A DNA stretch of 64,000 nucleotides from the NCBI GenBank assembly GCA_963838775.1, contig CAWISP010000025.1, positions 62,001 to 126,000 of the forward strand. The letters run 5' to 3'. The notes below the pieces were generated by a model. That model made no database searches and was not told where the DNA came from. It was given only the letters and a program-made list of their open reading frames with translations. The position numbers were made by a program, and so were the translations under genes. Origin of the DNA: Chersky-840 sp963838775. GTDB taxonomy: Bacteria > Actinomycetota > Acidimicrobiia > Acidimicrobiales > UBA8190. Positions within the stretch are counted from its first letter, which is position 1. Every line of letters begins with the position of its first letter. Shown piece after piece: positions 50,403 to 59,392 of the stretch.

Positions 50403-53026
50403 GACACCACCCGGAGCACTTCCTCGAGGGTTGTCTCACCCTCGAGGGCTTTGCGAACCCCACTGCGCCGCAGGGTCACCATGCCCTGTTCGACTGCAAG
50501 TTTGTGAATGTCATCAGCCGTACCTCCCTCGATGATCAACCGCTCAATGTCTTCAGAGATGACAAGGAGCTCGAGGAGCGCCTTGCGCCCCCGATATCCG
50601 GTGTTGGAACAAGCCGGGCAACCCACCGCCCGGAACAACGTGGGCACCGTGGCGTCCGCGTACACCTCGGCCGGCTTCCACCCCGCCGCTACGATGTCCG
50701 CCTCGGTGGCGTCAAAGGGCTCGCGGCAATGGACACACAGGCGACGGGCCAGCCGCTGTGCCAGCGCGCCGGTGATGGCCGAGGTGACGAGGTAGGGCTC
50801 GATCCCCATCTCGACGAGCCGCATGGGCGTACTGGCGGAGTTGTTGGTGTGCAGGGTGGCAAGCACCATGTGGCCGGTGAGGGCGGCCTCGATCGAGATG
50901 AGGGCGGTCTCCCGGTCGCGGATCTCACCGACGAGCACGATGTCGGGGTCGGATCGCAGGATCGACCGCAAGGCGGCAGCGAAAGTGAGGCCGGCCTTGA
51001 CGTTGAGCTGCACCTGGGTGATTCCCTTGATGCGGAGCTCGACGGGGTCTTCGACCGTGATGATGTTCTTCTCGGGGTTGTTGAGCGCGGCCAGCGTCGC
51101 GTAGAGCGTCGTGGTCTTGCCCGACCCGGTCGGACCGGTCACGAGGATCGTCCCGTAGGGCCGGTTGAAGAGGTCTTCGTAGATGGGCATCAGGTCGGGG
51201 TCGAAGCCGAGGTCCTCGAAGCCCAACACCACGTTGCTCTTGTCCAGGACCCGCATGACGACCTTTTCGCCGTAGATGGTGGGCAGCGTGGCCATGCGCA
51301 GGTCAATGGGACGGTTGCCGACCGAGAGCGAGAGCCGGCCGTCCTGGGGGAGGCGGTGCTCGGCGATGTTGAGGTCGGCCATGACCTTGAGACGCGTGGT
51401 CACCGCCGATGCGATGGCTCTCGGAGCCGTCGAGATGTCATGGAGAACCCCGTCGATGCGGTAGCGGATCCTCAGGTTCTCTCCCGTGGGCTCGACGTGG
51501 ATGTCCGAAGCCCGCTCGTTCAGAGCCTGGAGGACGAGAAGGTTGACGTAGCGGACGATGGGCGCGTCGTCGACGACTGCCTGGATGTTCCCGAGCCCTT
51601 CGTCGCCGAGGTCCTCGAAGTCCGACGCGGCCGCAGTGGCCACTTCGCTCGCATCGCCGCCCTGGTGGTAGGCCTTGTCGATGTAGGTGCTGATCTGCGA
51701 GCGCGTCGCCACCACGGTGAAGAAATTGCGCCCGATGATGGTGCGCAGGTCGTCCATGGCGAACACGTCGGTGGGATTGGATGCCGCCACCACGGGCACA
51801 CCGTCGCGTAGCGAGATGACCAGGACGTTGTGGTGCCGCGCCGTCGCTTCAGGAAGGTGGTACGCGGCCGCGAAGTCCACAGTTGTTATCTCGAGGTCGA
51901 CGAATTCGAGGCCCATCTCCTGAGCCATGCCCCACATGAGGTCGGCCTCGGTAACGAGACCCCGCAGTGTCAGAATCCGGGCGATGGCCTGACCCGAGCG
52001 GCCACGCTCTTCGAGGACATCTTCCATCTCTTCGAGCGAGACGCGCTCGCCCTCCACCAGGACCCGCGCCAAGGGGGGGAAGCCGGCCAGTCCCTCGGCC
52101 ACCTCCTCGGTGGCCACGGACTCGGTTTGCTGTTCGTACTCTCCGACGACCTCGTCGACGAGGTCGGCCGCCGCCACGACGTCGGCCACCTTCTCGACCG
52201 GCGCCTCGGCGGGCACGTCGAACTCGTCTGCGATTTGCGCCTCGTGCTCGGCGACATCTCCGCCCACCGGCACCTCGGGGACGCGGCTGGTTCCGAGCGT
52301 GGTGTCGATCGCCTCGAGCGCGGCAGCGAGGACGTCTTCGGGCCGACCGAGCGCCCCCGGCTCTGGTGCTGCGGGCGCATGCGGCAGGGGTGAAGGGATC
52401 GGGACCGCAGAGGTGGGCGTCGACGGCGAGCCGGGGTCCGCATCGGCTGGCGCGGCGGGCGTCGACGAGGGCGCCGGTGGGGCCAGCGGCGGGAGCGGCG
52501 CCATGGCCGGGGGGGCGGGCGGGGCTGACTGCGACGCGGTTTCGGTCGCCGGTGCGGTCGGCGATGTCGGCTCCGGAGACGGTGCCGTCGGAGCCGGTTG
52601 GATGGCGGGGGCCTTCGATTTGGTGGCCGTGCCGTTCGCTGCGCTGGCGGCTACAGCCGGGGAGGAAGGCTTGGACCCGATGGCGGACTTGCGCTTCTCG
52701 GCCCCGATGCCCGGCTCGCCGTAAATCCGTACCAGGAACGAGTCGATCTGCTCACCGCTCGCCACCACGGCCACGAACTCGCGCCCGATGACCGCTCGCA
52801 GGTCGTCCATGGCGACGACGTCGGCAGGGTTCGCCGTCGCCACTACGGGCGCACCGAATTTCCGACCGATGGGCACCACGTGATGTTTGCGGGCGACCGC
52901 CACGGGGATAACCGAGGACGCGCTGGCATCCAGGTTGAACCGTTCGAGGTCCACAAACTCGAGGTGGTGTTCGTCCGCGAGCATCCGGACGGCATCCACG
53001 TTGCTCATGCTGTGATGCATCGGCAT
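50399..53026 (-). CDS. pilB: PilB assembly ATPase
   Basis: The product is 875 residues, longer than usual (about 560). Two N-terminal MshEN-type units occur (VDLERFNLDASAS with MDDLRAVIG, and VDLEITTVDFAAA with MDDLRTIIG), which in relatives bind cyclic di-GMP. They are separated by a linker of about 220 residues rich in Ala, Pro, Ser and Glu. The motor core has Walker A GPTGSGKTTT near residue 630, Walker B DIVLVGEIRD, the His box and a four-Cys zinc site (CVHC, CPAC). It drives pilus extension. The ATG at 53026 is one of three in-frame starts (53020, 53008). It heads the pilus operon. Confidence 0.95.
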   Translation of the reverse strand: MPMHHSMSNVDAVRMLADEHHLEFVDLERFNLDASASSVIPVAVARKHHVVPIGRKFGAPVVATANPADVVAMDDLRAVIGREFVAVVASGEQIDSFLVRIYGEPGIGAEKRKSAIGSKPSSPAVAASAANGTATKSKAPAIQPAPTAPSPEPTSPTAPATETASQSAPPAPPAMAPLPPLAPPAPSSTPAAPADADPGSPSTPTSAVPIPSPLPHAPAAPEPGALGRPEDVLAAALEAIDTTLGTSRVPEVPVGGDVAEHEAQIADEFDVPAEAPVEKVADVVAAADLVDEVVGEYEQQTESVATEEVAEGLAGFPPLARVLVEGERVSLEEMEDVLEERGRSGQAIARILTLRGLVTEADLMWGMAQEMGLEFVDLEITTVDFAAAYHLPEATARHHNVLVISLRDGVPVVAASNPTDVFAMDDLRTIIGRNFFTVVATRSQISTYIDKAYHQGGDASEVATAAASDFEDLGDEGLGNIQAVVDDAPIVRYVNLLVLQALNERASDIHVEPTGENLRIRYRIDGVLHDISTAPRAIASAVTTRLKVMADLNIAEHRLPQDGRLSLSVGNRPIDLRMATLPTIYGEKVVMRVLDKSNVVLGFEDLGFDPDLMPIYEDLFNRPYGTILVTGPTGSGKTTTLYATLAALNNPEKNIITVEDPVELRIKGITQVQLNVKAGLTFAAALRSILRSDPDIVLVGEIRDRETALISIEAALTGHMVLATLHTNNSASTPMRLVEMGIEPYLVTSAITGALAQRLARRLCVHCREPFDATEADIVAAGWKPAEVYADATVPTLFRAVGCPACSNTGYRGRKALLELLVISEDIERLIIEGGTADDIHKLAVEQGMVTLRRSGVRKALEGETTLEEVLRVVS

Positions 53027-53166
53027 GTCAAGAGCCGGGATTGAACGCCCTCGGTGGCAACGCCATGCCCGCCCTGTGCCCCCGGGCCTCCGAAGTGTCC
53101 GTGCTAGCGTGACCGCCTTGTGACTGAGCCGGTACCTTCTGGCCTTTTCCCTGGTCAGAGGCACCC

Positions 53167-53979
53167 TTGGTAGCCCCGACCCTCGGGGCGGCGACTGCCG
53201 GCGCCGCCCGGGCGACGGTCACGATCGTGGCCGCGGTGTTCGGGCTGGTCATCGGATCGTTCCTCAATGTCGTCGTCTACCGGGTCCCCCGGGGCCTTTC
53301 GGTGGTGCAACCGGGTTCGTTCTGCCCCGCCTGCGGCACACCCATCCGCTCATCGGACAACGTGCCGGTCGTCTCGTGGCTGGTGCTCAGGGCCAAATGC
53401 CGCCATTGCGGGGCGCCGATCTCGCCGCGCTACCCCGCCGTCGAGCTCCTCACCGGAGCCCTCTTCGGGGCCGTGGCGTGGGCTCTCGGGCCCCATTGGG
53501 CGGTTCCGGGCATGTGCGCCTTGGGCGCGACCGCGCTGGCCTTAGCGGCTGTGGAGCTCGACGGCCTGGCTCCCCCGGCCGCGGTGTCGCTCATCGGCAC
53601 AGGCATCGGCGCGGCGTTACTCGCCGCCGCCGCCGTGGCCGACCGAAGGTGGTGGCACTTGGGCGGCATGCTTCTCGGGATCGGCGTCGCGGGGTGCGCC
53701 CTCATCGCGGGAGCGTGGCAGGCAAGACGGCGCCATACCCGAATGTCGTTATGGGCGTTGCTTCCCGCGGGTGCCGTCATGGGCTGGGCCGGACCGGTGG
53801 GGTCGGGCGTCGGCGTGGCCACGTTCGTCGTGTCCCTCGTGGCGGTGTCGGCAATCAGTCGTCGGCGCCCGGTCGGAGGGGACACGAGACGAACCGCCAC
53901 CGTTGCTGTTGTGGCCGGCCTCGGTGCCGGCGCGGCGCTCGTCGGCGCTTTCGTGGCCGGGAGCTCGATCGGGCCCTGA
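53167..53979 (+). CDS. pilD: Prepilin peptidase-like protein with degenerate catalytic sites
   Basis: The product is 270 residues. The N-terminal part is a good PilD match: VIGSFLNVVVYRVPRG and the zinc-binding four-Cys loop FCPACGTPIRSSDN with KCRHCGAPISPRY. Several membrane helices follow. The first catalytic Asp region (IDxxxxxLPD in active enzymes) reads VELDGLAPPA, and the GxGDxK region reads RMSLWALLPAGAVMGW, so neither usual aspartate is in place. It may have lost peptidase activity. The start appears to be TTG at 53167. It is divergent from pilB, separated by 140 bp. Confidence 0.8.
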   Translation: MVAPTLGAATAGAARATVTIVAAVFGLVIGSFLNVVVYRVPRGLSVVQPGSFCPACGTPIRSSDNVPVVSWLVLRAKCRHCGAPISPRYPAVELLTGALFGAVAWALGPHWAVPGMCALGATALALAAVELDGLAPPAAVSLIGTGIGAALLAAAAVADRRWWHLGGMLLGIGVAGCALIAGAWQARRRHTRMSLWALLPAGAVMGWAGPVGSGVGVATFVVSLVAVSAISRRRPVGGDTRRTATVAVVAGLGAGAALVGAFVAGSSIGP

Positions 53980-54028
53980 CGAACTCGAGTCTCGTCGGGC
54001 GCGAGTCGGGGAGGAGTGGCGCGTGTCG

Positions 54029-55147
54029 TCAGGACGCGGCCGAGGCGACGAATCCACGCCCGGTCGACACGATCCCCATTCGCTCCAGCCTGACCTTGAG
54101 GTCATGCGGGTTCGACGCGGCGTTCATGGCCTCCCGCAAGTCGATCACTTCGTCGCGCAGCAACTCGGCCAGCGACTGGTCGAAGGTCTGCATCCCGTAG
54201 TACTCACCCTCCGCCATGATCTCGTTGATATCGGATGTCTGGACGGGATCGAGGATCGCCTGTTGGATCCGCCCGTTCACCACCATGATCTCGAGAGCCG
54301 GCACCCGTCCCTTGCCGTCGGCGCGAGGAATGAGGCGCTGACAGATGGTTCCCGTGAGTGCTCCCGCCAGACTGACACGAACCTGACCCTGCTGATGGGG
54401 AGGGAAGAAGTCGACGATCCGGTTGACGGTCTCGGTCGCCGTGGTCGTGTGGAGGGTGGAGAACACGAGGTGCCCGGTCTCCGCGGCGGTCAGCGCGGTG
54501 TGCACGGTCTCCGGATCGCGCATCTCGCCGACGAGGATCACGTCGGGGTCCTGGCGAAGAATCGTCCGCATGGCGGAGCTGAAACTGTCGGTGTCGAAGC
54601 CGACCTCACGTTGATCGATGGCGGCGAGATCGTCCTTGTGGAGATACTCGATCGGGTCCTCGATCGTGATCACGTGGCACGATCGCACATGGTTGATGTG
54701 GTTCACCATCGCCGCCAGTGTCGTGGTCTTGCCCGATCCGGTCGGGCCGGTGACCAGAATGAGGCCACGATGATGCTCGCTGAGGCGACGCACGACATCG
54801 GGCAGGCGCAGGTCCTCGAAGGTCGCCGCATTCGTCTGCACCCGACGCATGGCCAGGGCGACCGACGATCGTTGGTAGAACGCGTTGGTGCGGAACCGCC
54901 CGAGGCCCGGCACCGCGTACGCGAAGTCAGCCTCGCGCTTGTCCTCGAAGGTGGCGAAGATCTTTTCGGGCATGATCGCCTGGGCCAGCGCAAGCGTGTC
55001 CTCGTCGGTGAACTCCGCCTCGCCCTCGAGTGTCCGCAGGAGTCCGTCGACGCGAACGCGCGGAGAGGCACCCGCCTTGATGTGCATGTCCGAGCCGTCG
55101 AGATCGGCGAGGATGCGGAGGAGTCGGTCTAGGTCGTCGCGGTTCAT
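54029..55147 (-). CDS. pilT: PilT retraction ATPase (canonical)
   Basis: The product is 372 residues, normal for PilT. GSDMHIKAGASPRVRVDG opens the N-terminal PAS-like domain. Walker A is GPTGSGKTTT near residue 132, the Asp box ITIEDPIEYLH, Walker B DVILVGEMRD and the His box TGHLVFSTLHT. The AIRNLIRE-type motif of retraction ATPases is replaced by GRIQQAILDP, so its retraction role should be treated with some care. It is convergent with pilD across a 49-bp gap and transcribed on its own, with a weak GAGG site before the ATG. Confidence 0.93.
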   Translation of the reverse strand: MNRDDLDRLLRILADLDGSDMHIKAGASPRVRVDGLLRTLEGEAEFTDEDTLALAQAIMPEKIFATFEDKREADFAYAVPGLGRFRTNAFYQRSSVALAMRRVQTNAATFEDLRLPDVVRRLSEHHRGLILVTGPTGSGKTTTLAAMVNHINHVRSCHVITIEDPIEYLHKDDLAAIDQREVGFDTDSFSSAMRTILRQDPDVILVGEMRDPETVHTALTAAETGHLVFSTLHTTTATETVNRIVDFFPPHQQGQVRVSLAGALTGTICQRLIPRADGKGRVPALEIMVVNGRIQQAILDPVQTSDINEIMAEGEYYGMQTFDQSLAELLRDEVIDLREAMNAASNPHDLKVRLERMGIVSTGRGFVASAAS

Positions 55148-55376
55148 GAAGGCCTCAGCTTAAACGACGAGCCTTGCTACTCCAACTGTTTTCGTGGTGA
55201 ATTCAGCGCTCTTTGTGGCAAATATTGGCCCCGCCAGCGTGGGATATGGGACTTTCGACCCATGCACCACCCGTGGATGGCGGTGGGTCGTTGACCTCGG
55301 AGCGCGCACGCGTCATGGTCATGAGAGGGGTCCGGGCCGCCAGGCACGGGGACACGAGCCGATGCAGGGACCGCAC
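55148..55376. other. AT-richer divergent region upstream of pilT
   Basis: The first half is noticeably lower in GC than its surroundings and lies between the 5' ends of pilT (minus) and a small gene (plus). It probably holds promoters for both, but no single pair of boxes is convincing. No gene is seen. Confidence 0.4.
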
Positions 55377-55870
55377 ATGACGACGAACGAGCCGGAGTCC
55401 CCCAGTGCACCGCCACCGATGCGGCGCGGCGCCCCCCTGGTGCTCTCCGACGTCTATCTCCTTACCGCCGAGAGCGGGGGAAACGTCGCTGTTCCAGGCC
55501 TGACGGTGGTGCTCGACGGATCCGGACTGACGGTCCGGAAGCCCGACGGCGACATCGGGGCCGTAGTGGCGTGGGCGGAGGTCTCGGGACTGGTCGCCAA
55601 CAAGCGGATTCGCACGCCGGCCGGAAGCCCCGGCGTCATTGTGGAGGCAGTGACCCCGTCTCGGACGCATCGCTTCGTGGTCCCAAGCGACAATCCTGCT
55701 GGGCTCGAGTACGAGGTGACGCAGCTGGCTACCGAGGTCGTTTCCGGACCGCCCAAGTCCACGTCAGGCCCAGATCACTGTCCCGAGCGTTCACGACGGC
55801 ACTCATTGTCGTCGCGTTGGGCGTTATCGCGCTGGGTGTCCTCATGGCGACCGGGACCGTGAAGTTCTGA
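55377..55870 (+). CDS. Small tail-anchored protein of unknown function, apparent frameshift
   Basis: The frame from 55377 encodes about 128 sensible residues: a beta-rich domain with VVLDGSGLTVRKPDGDIGAVVAWAEVSGL and a Pro/Ser linker. It then degrades to an Arg/Ser/Trp-rich end at 55862. In the frame one base earlier the same DNA encodes a credible membrane anchor, RAFTTALIVVALGVIALGVL, ending at 55870. One missing base near 55745-55790 would join them. CAGGGA lies 9 nt before the ATG. The gene lies between pilT and the proline-rich protein and could belong to the pilus set. No family is recognised. Confidence 0.55.
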
Positions 55871-55982
55871 CCCTCGGTGTCACCTGACGAAGCGTGGCAA
55901 GCCAGTCACGCGAGGGCGATCGTCATGCAATCGCAATACAGCTGAGGGTTGATCGTCGCGCATTTGGGCGATGATCCAAGTC

Positions 55983-56279
55983 ATGGAACCGCTCGTCCTG
56001 GAGTCTTGCCACAGCACCTGGCTCTTTGATACCGACCGGATGCGCTTCCGGCGCGTCCTGAAGGGCCTCGATCTGGACAGCCACCCTGCATCCACGGGGT
56101 GGCGCCCATATTTCGGTCTCGACATCGACCCGGTGTCGGAGTCCTTCGTCGTGTTGCTCAACCCCGAAGGCACGCGCCTGTTGAGGTCTTGGCGGCACGT
56201 CGATCATTGCGCCCAGTGCGGCGGGGAGGCTACTGGCGAGCTCTCTCTCGACGACCTCCGTAGCGCGGCGCGCGCCTGA
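55983..56279 (+). CDS. Small protein with a CxxC, unknown function
   Basis: The product is 98 residues (102 from the in-frame ATG at 55971). The order is LESCHSTWLFDTDRMRFRRVLKG, YFGLDIDPVSESFVVLLNPEGTRLLRSW, then HCAQCGGEATGEL. The first part is typical of small actinobacterial proteins that describe an expected residue pair W-F-D/R-R; the CxxC at the end could bind metal with the nearby His. No function is assigned. No clear ribosome site is present. It may share a transcript with the gene before it (112 bp upstream). Confidence 0.6.
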   Translation: MEPLVLESCHSTWLFDTDRMRFRRVLKGLDLDSHPASTGWRPYFGLDIDPVSESFVVLLNPEGTRLLRSWRHVDHCAQCGGEATGELSLDDLRSAARA

Positions 56280-56383
56280 TCGAGCCCTGACCACGGCACG
56301 GACCGATCCGAGCCGTCGGACAAGGCTGTAGAGAGTTGTGTCCAAGCGGATTCGTGACGGGTGGGTTCCGTCAAATTTTGACT

Positions 56384-56411
56384 TTGCGCGCCGCGGTCCA
56401 CTGACTACGCT
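56384..56411 (+). promoter_or_regulatory. Candidate promoter TTGCGC-16-TACGCT
   Basis: TTGCGC (56384-56389) and TACGCT (56406-56411) lie about 115 nt before the proline-rich protein's ATG. A nearly palindromic TCAAA/TTTTGA sits just upstream (56371-56381), the most AT-rich spot of the region. Confidence 0.35.
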
Positions 56412-56525
56412 TCGCTCCTGGTCTTGTTGCAATTCGGCAGGTCAGCCGGGATAGTCGGGCGCTCAAATCTGTGATCTCGACGCACCGACAATGGCTGCCG
56501 GGGTTGGCAGGGGGGAAGCCCGGGC

Positions 56526-58301
56526 ATGACGATCGAGAATGGTCCACACGATGTCCGGCCATCGTCGGACGACCTCGTCAGATCAATGGCCGTGTCGTCC
56601 CCCCAACTCTGGCACGAGATCCTCGAGCGGCTGCGAGAGGTCCAGGAGAGCCAGGTCAAACTCGCCGATGCCATCGAAGTGCTCGGGCACATGGTGCAAG
56701 ACGCCCTTGACGACGATGGACGAGAAGATCTCGAAGGGCCGAGCATGAGGGCACCGTGGGACCTGCCTGACCCTCTCGATATGACTGGCGACCCACCCGA
56801 TCCAGTGGCCGCCGACCCGCCCGATCCGGTGCCGCCCGATCCGGTGCCGGCCGACCCGGTGCCCGCCGACCCGCCCCGTCCGGTGCCCGCCGACCCGCCC
56901 GATCGGGTGCCCGCCGACCCTCTGGGTGCGGCGTCTCCGGAGCCATTCGATGTGGCGTCCCTCCGTGCCGACGATGCTGCAGATGCACCTCCCGCCGCGG
57001 CATCGGATCAAGAGTCCGTTCCCCATCCTGAAACTCCGACCACACCTGGGGAGGATCTTCCTCACAGATTCAAGGACGCGGGTGCTCCTGCCGACAGTTT
57101 CATCACGAGCGTCGAGGCCCCGGCGCCTTGGGCATGGAGCGGAGCAGCAGAGGTGCAAGAACCAGCTGTCGAGACGGGCGTCCCCGAACCGGTGTTCTAC
57201 GTTCCGTCCTTCGACGAGGAAGTGCTCCCTGCCACCTCTGTGGCCGAGCTGTCCGCGGGCGCCCTCGATGCCGCGCTCGAAGCCGAATTCGGTGCCGAGA
57301 CCGTCGAGACCGTCGAGACCGTCGAAACCGTCCGCACGTCAGGTATCGCATCCCCGGCGAGTGTCGACGGGGGGAACCCGTCAGTGCCTGAGCCCGAAAT
57401 TCCCCACGCCGACACTCGCCAGCTCGAGCCCGTCGCCGGGAGGGAGCGGACCAACACCGGGCCGGCCCGACTGGCACCGACGGCCGAGCACAACAAGGTC
57501 CTCGACATCCTTCTGGGAACTCCGCGCACCGCCGACGTCGCGCAGTCCCACATCGACGCACACGGCCCGTCCAGTTCCACGGCGCTGAATACCACGGTGC
57601 CGGCGCCCGTGACGCCCCCGCCCGCCCTCCAGTCGACGATCGTCATGGCCGCGCCCCCTCCCCCTCCCCCTCCGCCGCCACCACCACCACCACCACCACC
57701 GCCGCCACCGCCGCCGCCGGTAGCCCATCCCGTCTTCGACGACGAGGCGACAGGAACGTCCTCGATCTTCACCGCGCAACCCGATGGACCCAGCGCGCCG
57801 CCCAGCGTGGCCCCTCCGGTCGTGATGAGCGAGCCCGCCGCCGCGCCTCCCCCTCCGCCCCCGGCGCCCGTATTCATGGCTCCGGCTCCGCCGACCATTT
57901 CCCCGCCCCCGCCCCCGCCGCCGCCTCCACCACCCCCGCCTGCTCCTGTGGCGCCGGTGACTCCCATGGGTCAAGTCGGGTTTCCGTTCAGCGAACCCCC
58001 CGGGGTGAGTCGTGCCGCGCAGGCGCCGCCGGCCACAGTGTCGGACTCAGAGACTCCGGCGACCCCGGTCAACGGGAACTACGCGACACCGGCCATCAGT
58101 GACCCCGAGGACGAAGCGCTCTTTACGACCGACGAGTCGCACCACCTCAACTCGGCGGCGTCGATGGCCACCGAGATCCTGGCGGTCTCCCCCGAGGCGC
58201 CCCTCATCGATGCTGCTTCTGAGGGGCCCGAGTCCGAGATCATCACGAAGGACGTGACTCTGATCGCCCGAGGGCGCAGGAAGCGGTTCCGGCTCCGCTG
58301 A
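56526..58301 (+). CDS. Very proline-rich protein next to the pilus genes
   Basis: The product is 591 residues. Residues about 25-65 form a short amphipathic helix (WHEILERLREVQESQVKLADAIEVLG), probably a coiled coil. A Pro/Asp repeat (PADPVPADPP and variants) covers about 80-130. The middle is acidic and disordered. Two long polyproline runs lie near residues 377-398 and 459-471. The last 60 residues are a mixed segment ending in a basic ARGRRKRFRLR tail. There is no signal peptide or membrane helix. The layout suggests a cytoplasmic scaffold, perhaps linked to pilus positioning by location only. A GGGGGG-AAG site precedes the ATG. No family is recognised. Confidence 0.8.
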   Translation: MTIENGPHDVRPSSDDLVRSMAVSSPQLWHEILERLREVQESQVKLADAIEVLGHMVQDALDDDGREDLEGPSMRAPWDLPDPLDMTGDPPDPVAADPPDPVPPDPVPADPVPADPPRPVPADPPDRVPADPLGAASPEPFDVASLRADDAADAPPAAASDQESVPHPETPTTPGEDLPHRFKDAGAPADSFITSVEAPAPWAWSGAAEVQEPAVETGVPEPVFYVPSFDEEVLPATSVAELSAGALDAALEAEFGAETVETVETVETVRTSGIASPASVDGGNPSVPEPEIPHADTRQLEPVAGRERTNTGPARLAPTAEHNKVLDILLGTPRTADVAQSHIDAHGPSSSTALNTTVPAPVTPPPALQSTIVMAAPPPPPPPPPPPPPPPPPPPPPPVAHPVFDDEATGTSSIFTAQPDGPSAPPSVAPPVVMSEPAAAPPPPPPAPVFMAPAPPTISPPPPPPPPPPPPPAPVAPVTPMGQVGFPFSEPPGVSRAAQAPPATVSDSETPATPVNGNYATPAISDPEDEALFTTDESHHLNSAASMATEILAVSPEAPLIDAASEGPESEIITKDVTLIARGRRKRFRLR

Positions 58302-58341
58302 ACAGGCAGGCCCCCGCTGGTCGCGAGGGACACGCTGGTCC

Positions 58342-58824
58342 CTAGAGCGCGGGGCGCCGCCAGGTGCCGACGCTGCCGCCCGTCTTCTCCCACAGGGCCA
58401 GCTCGCCCACGCTCATGGAGCGGTCCGAGGACTTGCACATGTCGTAGATCGTGAGGGCCGCCACGGTGCACGCGGTCAGTGCCTCCATCTCGACACCGGT
58501 CCGGTCCACCGTCTCCACCTGGGCTTCGACCTCGACGAAGTTGTCGCCGATGGTGAAATTGACGTGGATGCCCCCGACCAGCAGCGGTCGGCACATCGGG
58601 ATCAAATCGGGGGTCTTCTTGGCCGCCTGGATGCCGGCGATCCGGGCCGCTCCCAGGACATCGCCCTTGGTGATGGCGTTGCTCGCCACCTTGGCGGTGG
58701 TCTCGGGAGCCATCATGACCTTGCACCGGGCGAGGGCCCGGCGATGGGTCGGTTCCTTCGGGGCTACGTCGACCATGCGGGCACTACCGAGGGGATCGAG
58801 GTGCGTCAGGCTGCGGTCGACCAC
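58342..58824 (-). CDS. moaC: MoaC-like cyclic pyranopterin monophosphate synthase with a replaced His
   Basis: The product is 160 residues, full length for MoaC, which completes the first step of molybdenum cofactor synthesis. KGDVLGAARIAGIQAAKKT, GVEMEALTACTVAALTIYDMCKS and the ending GGKSG-like WEKTGGSVGTW are conserved, including the Lys and Asp of the active site. The LCHPL motif reads MCRPL, with Arg79 where the catalytic His normally is. The GTG at 58824 follows TAGACT by 7 nt. No other moa gene is nearby. Reduced or altered activity is possible. Confidence 0.88.
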   Translation of the reverse strand: MVDRSLTHLDPLGSARMVDVAPKEPTHRRALARCKVMMAPETTAKVASNAITKGDVLGAARIAGIQAAKKTPDLIPMCRPLLVGGIHVNFTIGDNFVEVEAQVETVDRTGVEMEALTACTVAALTIYDMCKSSDRSMSVGELALWEKTGGSVGTWRRPAL

Positions 58825-58831
58825 GGCGCGC

Positions 58832-58837
58832 AGTCTA
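58832..58837 (-). promoter_or_regulatory. -10 box TAGACT of moaC
   Basis: On the minus strand TAGACT, 7 nt, GTG. This repeats the arrangement at 923-936 and makes the moaC mRNA leaderless. Confidence 0.5.
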
Positions 58838-58971
58838 TGTCACCAGGACCTTCCTGGGCCTTGACCGGCGCAGAACGAGCGACACGTCCGGTGCCGGCGG
58901 TAGACTTGGCAGTCGAGGGCGACGAGTGCCAGATGGGGCCTCGATGATGTCGGAAGGGAATCAGGGCGCGC

Positions 58972-59364
58972 ATGCCGACCTACGAATATCAGTGCAAGTC
59001 CTGCGGTAAGCACCACGATGTCGTACAGACGTTCGGCGACGACCCCTTGACCGAGTGCCCGACGTGCGGAGGGCCTCTACGCAAGGTGTTCGGGGCCGTC
59101 GGCGTGGTCTTCAAGGGCAGCGGCTTCTACAAGACCGACAGTCGAACCTCGGCCAAGAAGTCCGAGAAGGCGGACAAGCCCGACAAAGCCGACAAGGGCG
59201 AGAAATCGGACACAAAGGCGGCCGCCTCCTCGGACAAGAGCGGATCCGGGTCGTCAGACTCATCGGGGTCGAAGTCCTCTGACTCCTCGTCAGGCTCGGG
59301 CTCGTCGCCGAGGCCGAAGCCGGGGGCCTCGACCCCCACCGGGTCAGCCGCCGCCGCCTCCTGA
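58972..59364 (+). CDS. FmdB-family zinc-ribbon protein
   Basis: The product is 130 residues. The first 52 are the FmdB ribbon: MPTYEYQCKSCGKHHDVVQ and CPTCGGPLRKVFGAVGVVFKGSGFY in sequence, with two CxxC pairs binding zinc. The remaining 75 residues are a Lys/Asp then Ser/Gly-rich disordered tail, common in actinobacterial members. Once proposed as a regulator of formamidase, the family has no settled role. It stands alone between moaC and tldE. Start and length are as expected. Confidence 0.92.
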   Translation: MPTYEYQCKSCGKHHDVVQTFGDDPLTECPTCGGPLRKVFGAVGVVFKGSGFYKTDSRTSAKKSEKADKPDKADKGEKSDTKAAASSDKSGSGSSDSSGSKSSDSSSGSGSSPRPKPGASTPTGSAAAAS

Positions 59365-59392
59365 ATCAGGTCGCCCCGAGCCGACCGCCGGC

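Noticed and set aside
57650..57960. Tandem DNA repeats mistaken for a satellite or CRISPR-like array
   Set aside because: They are proline codons inside an open frame, have no fixed spacer-repeat pattern, and keep the coding frame.
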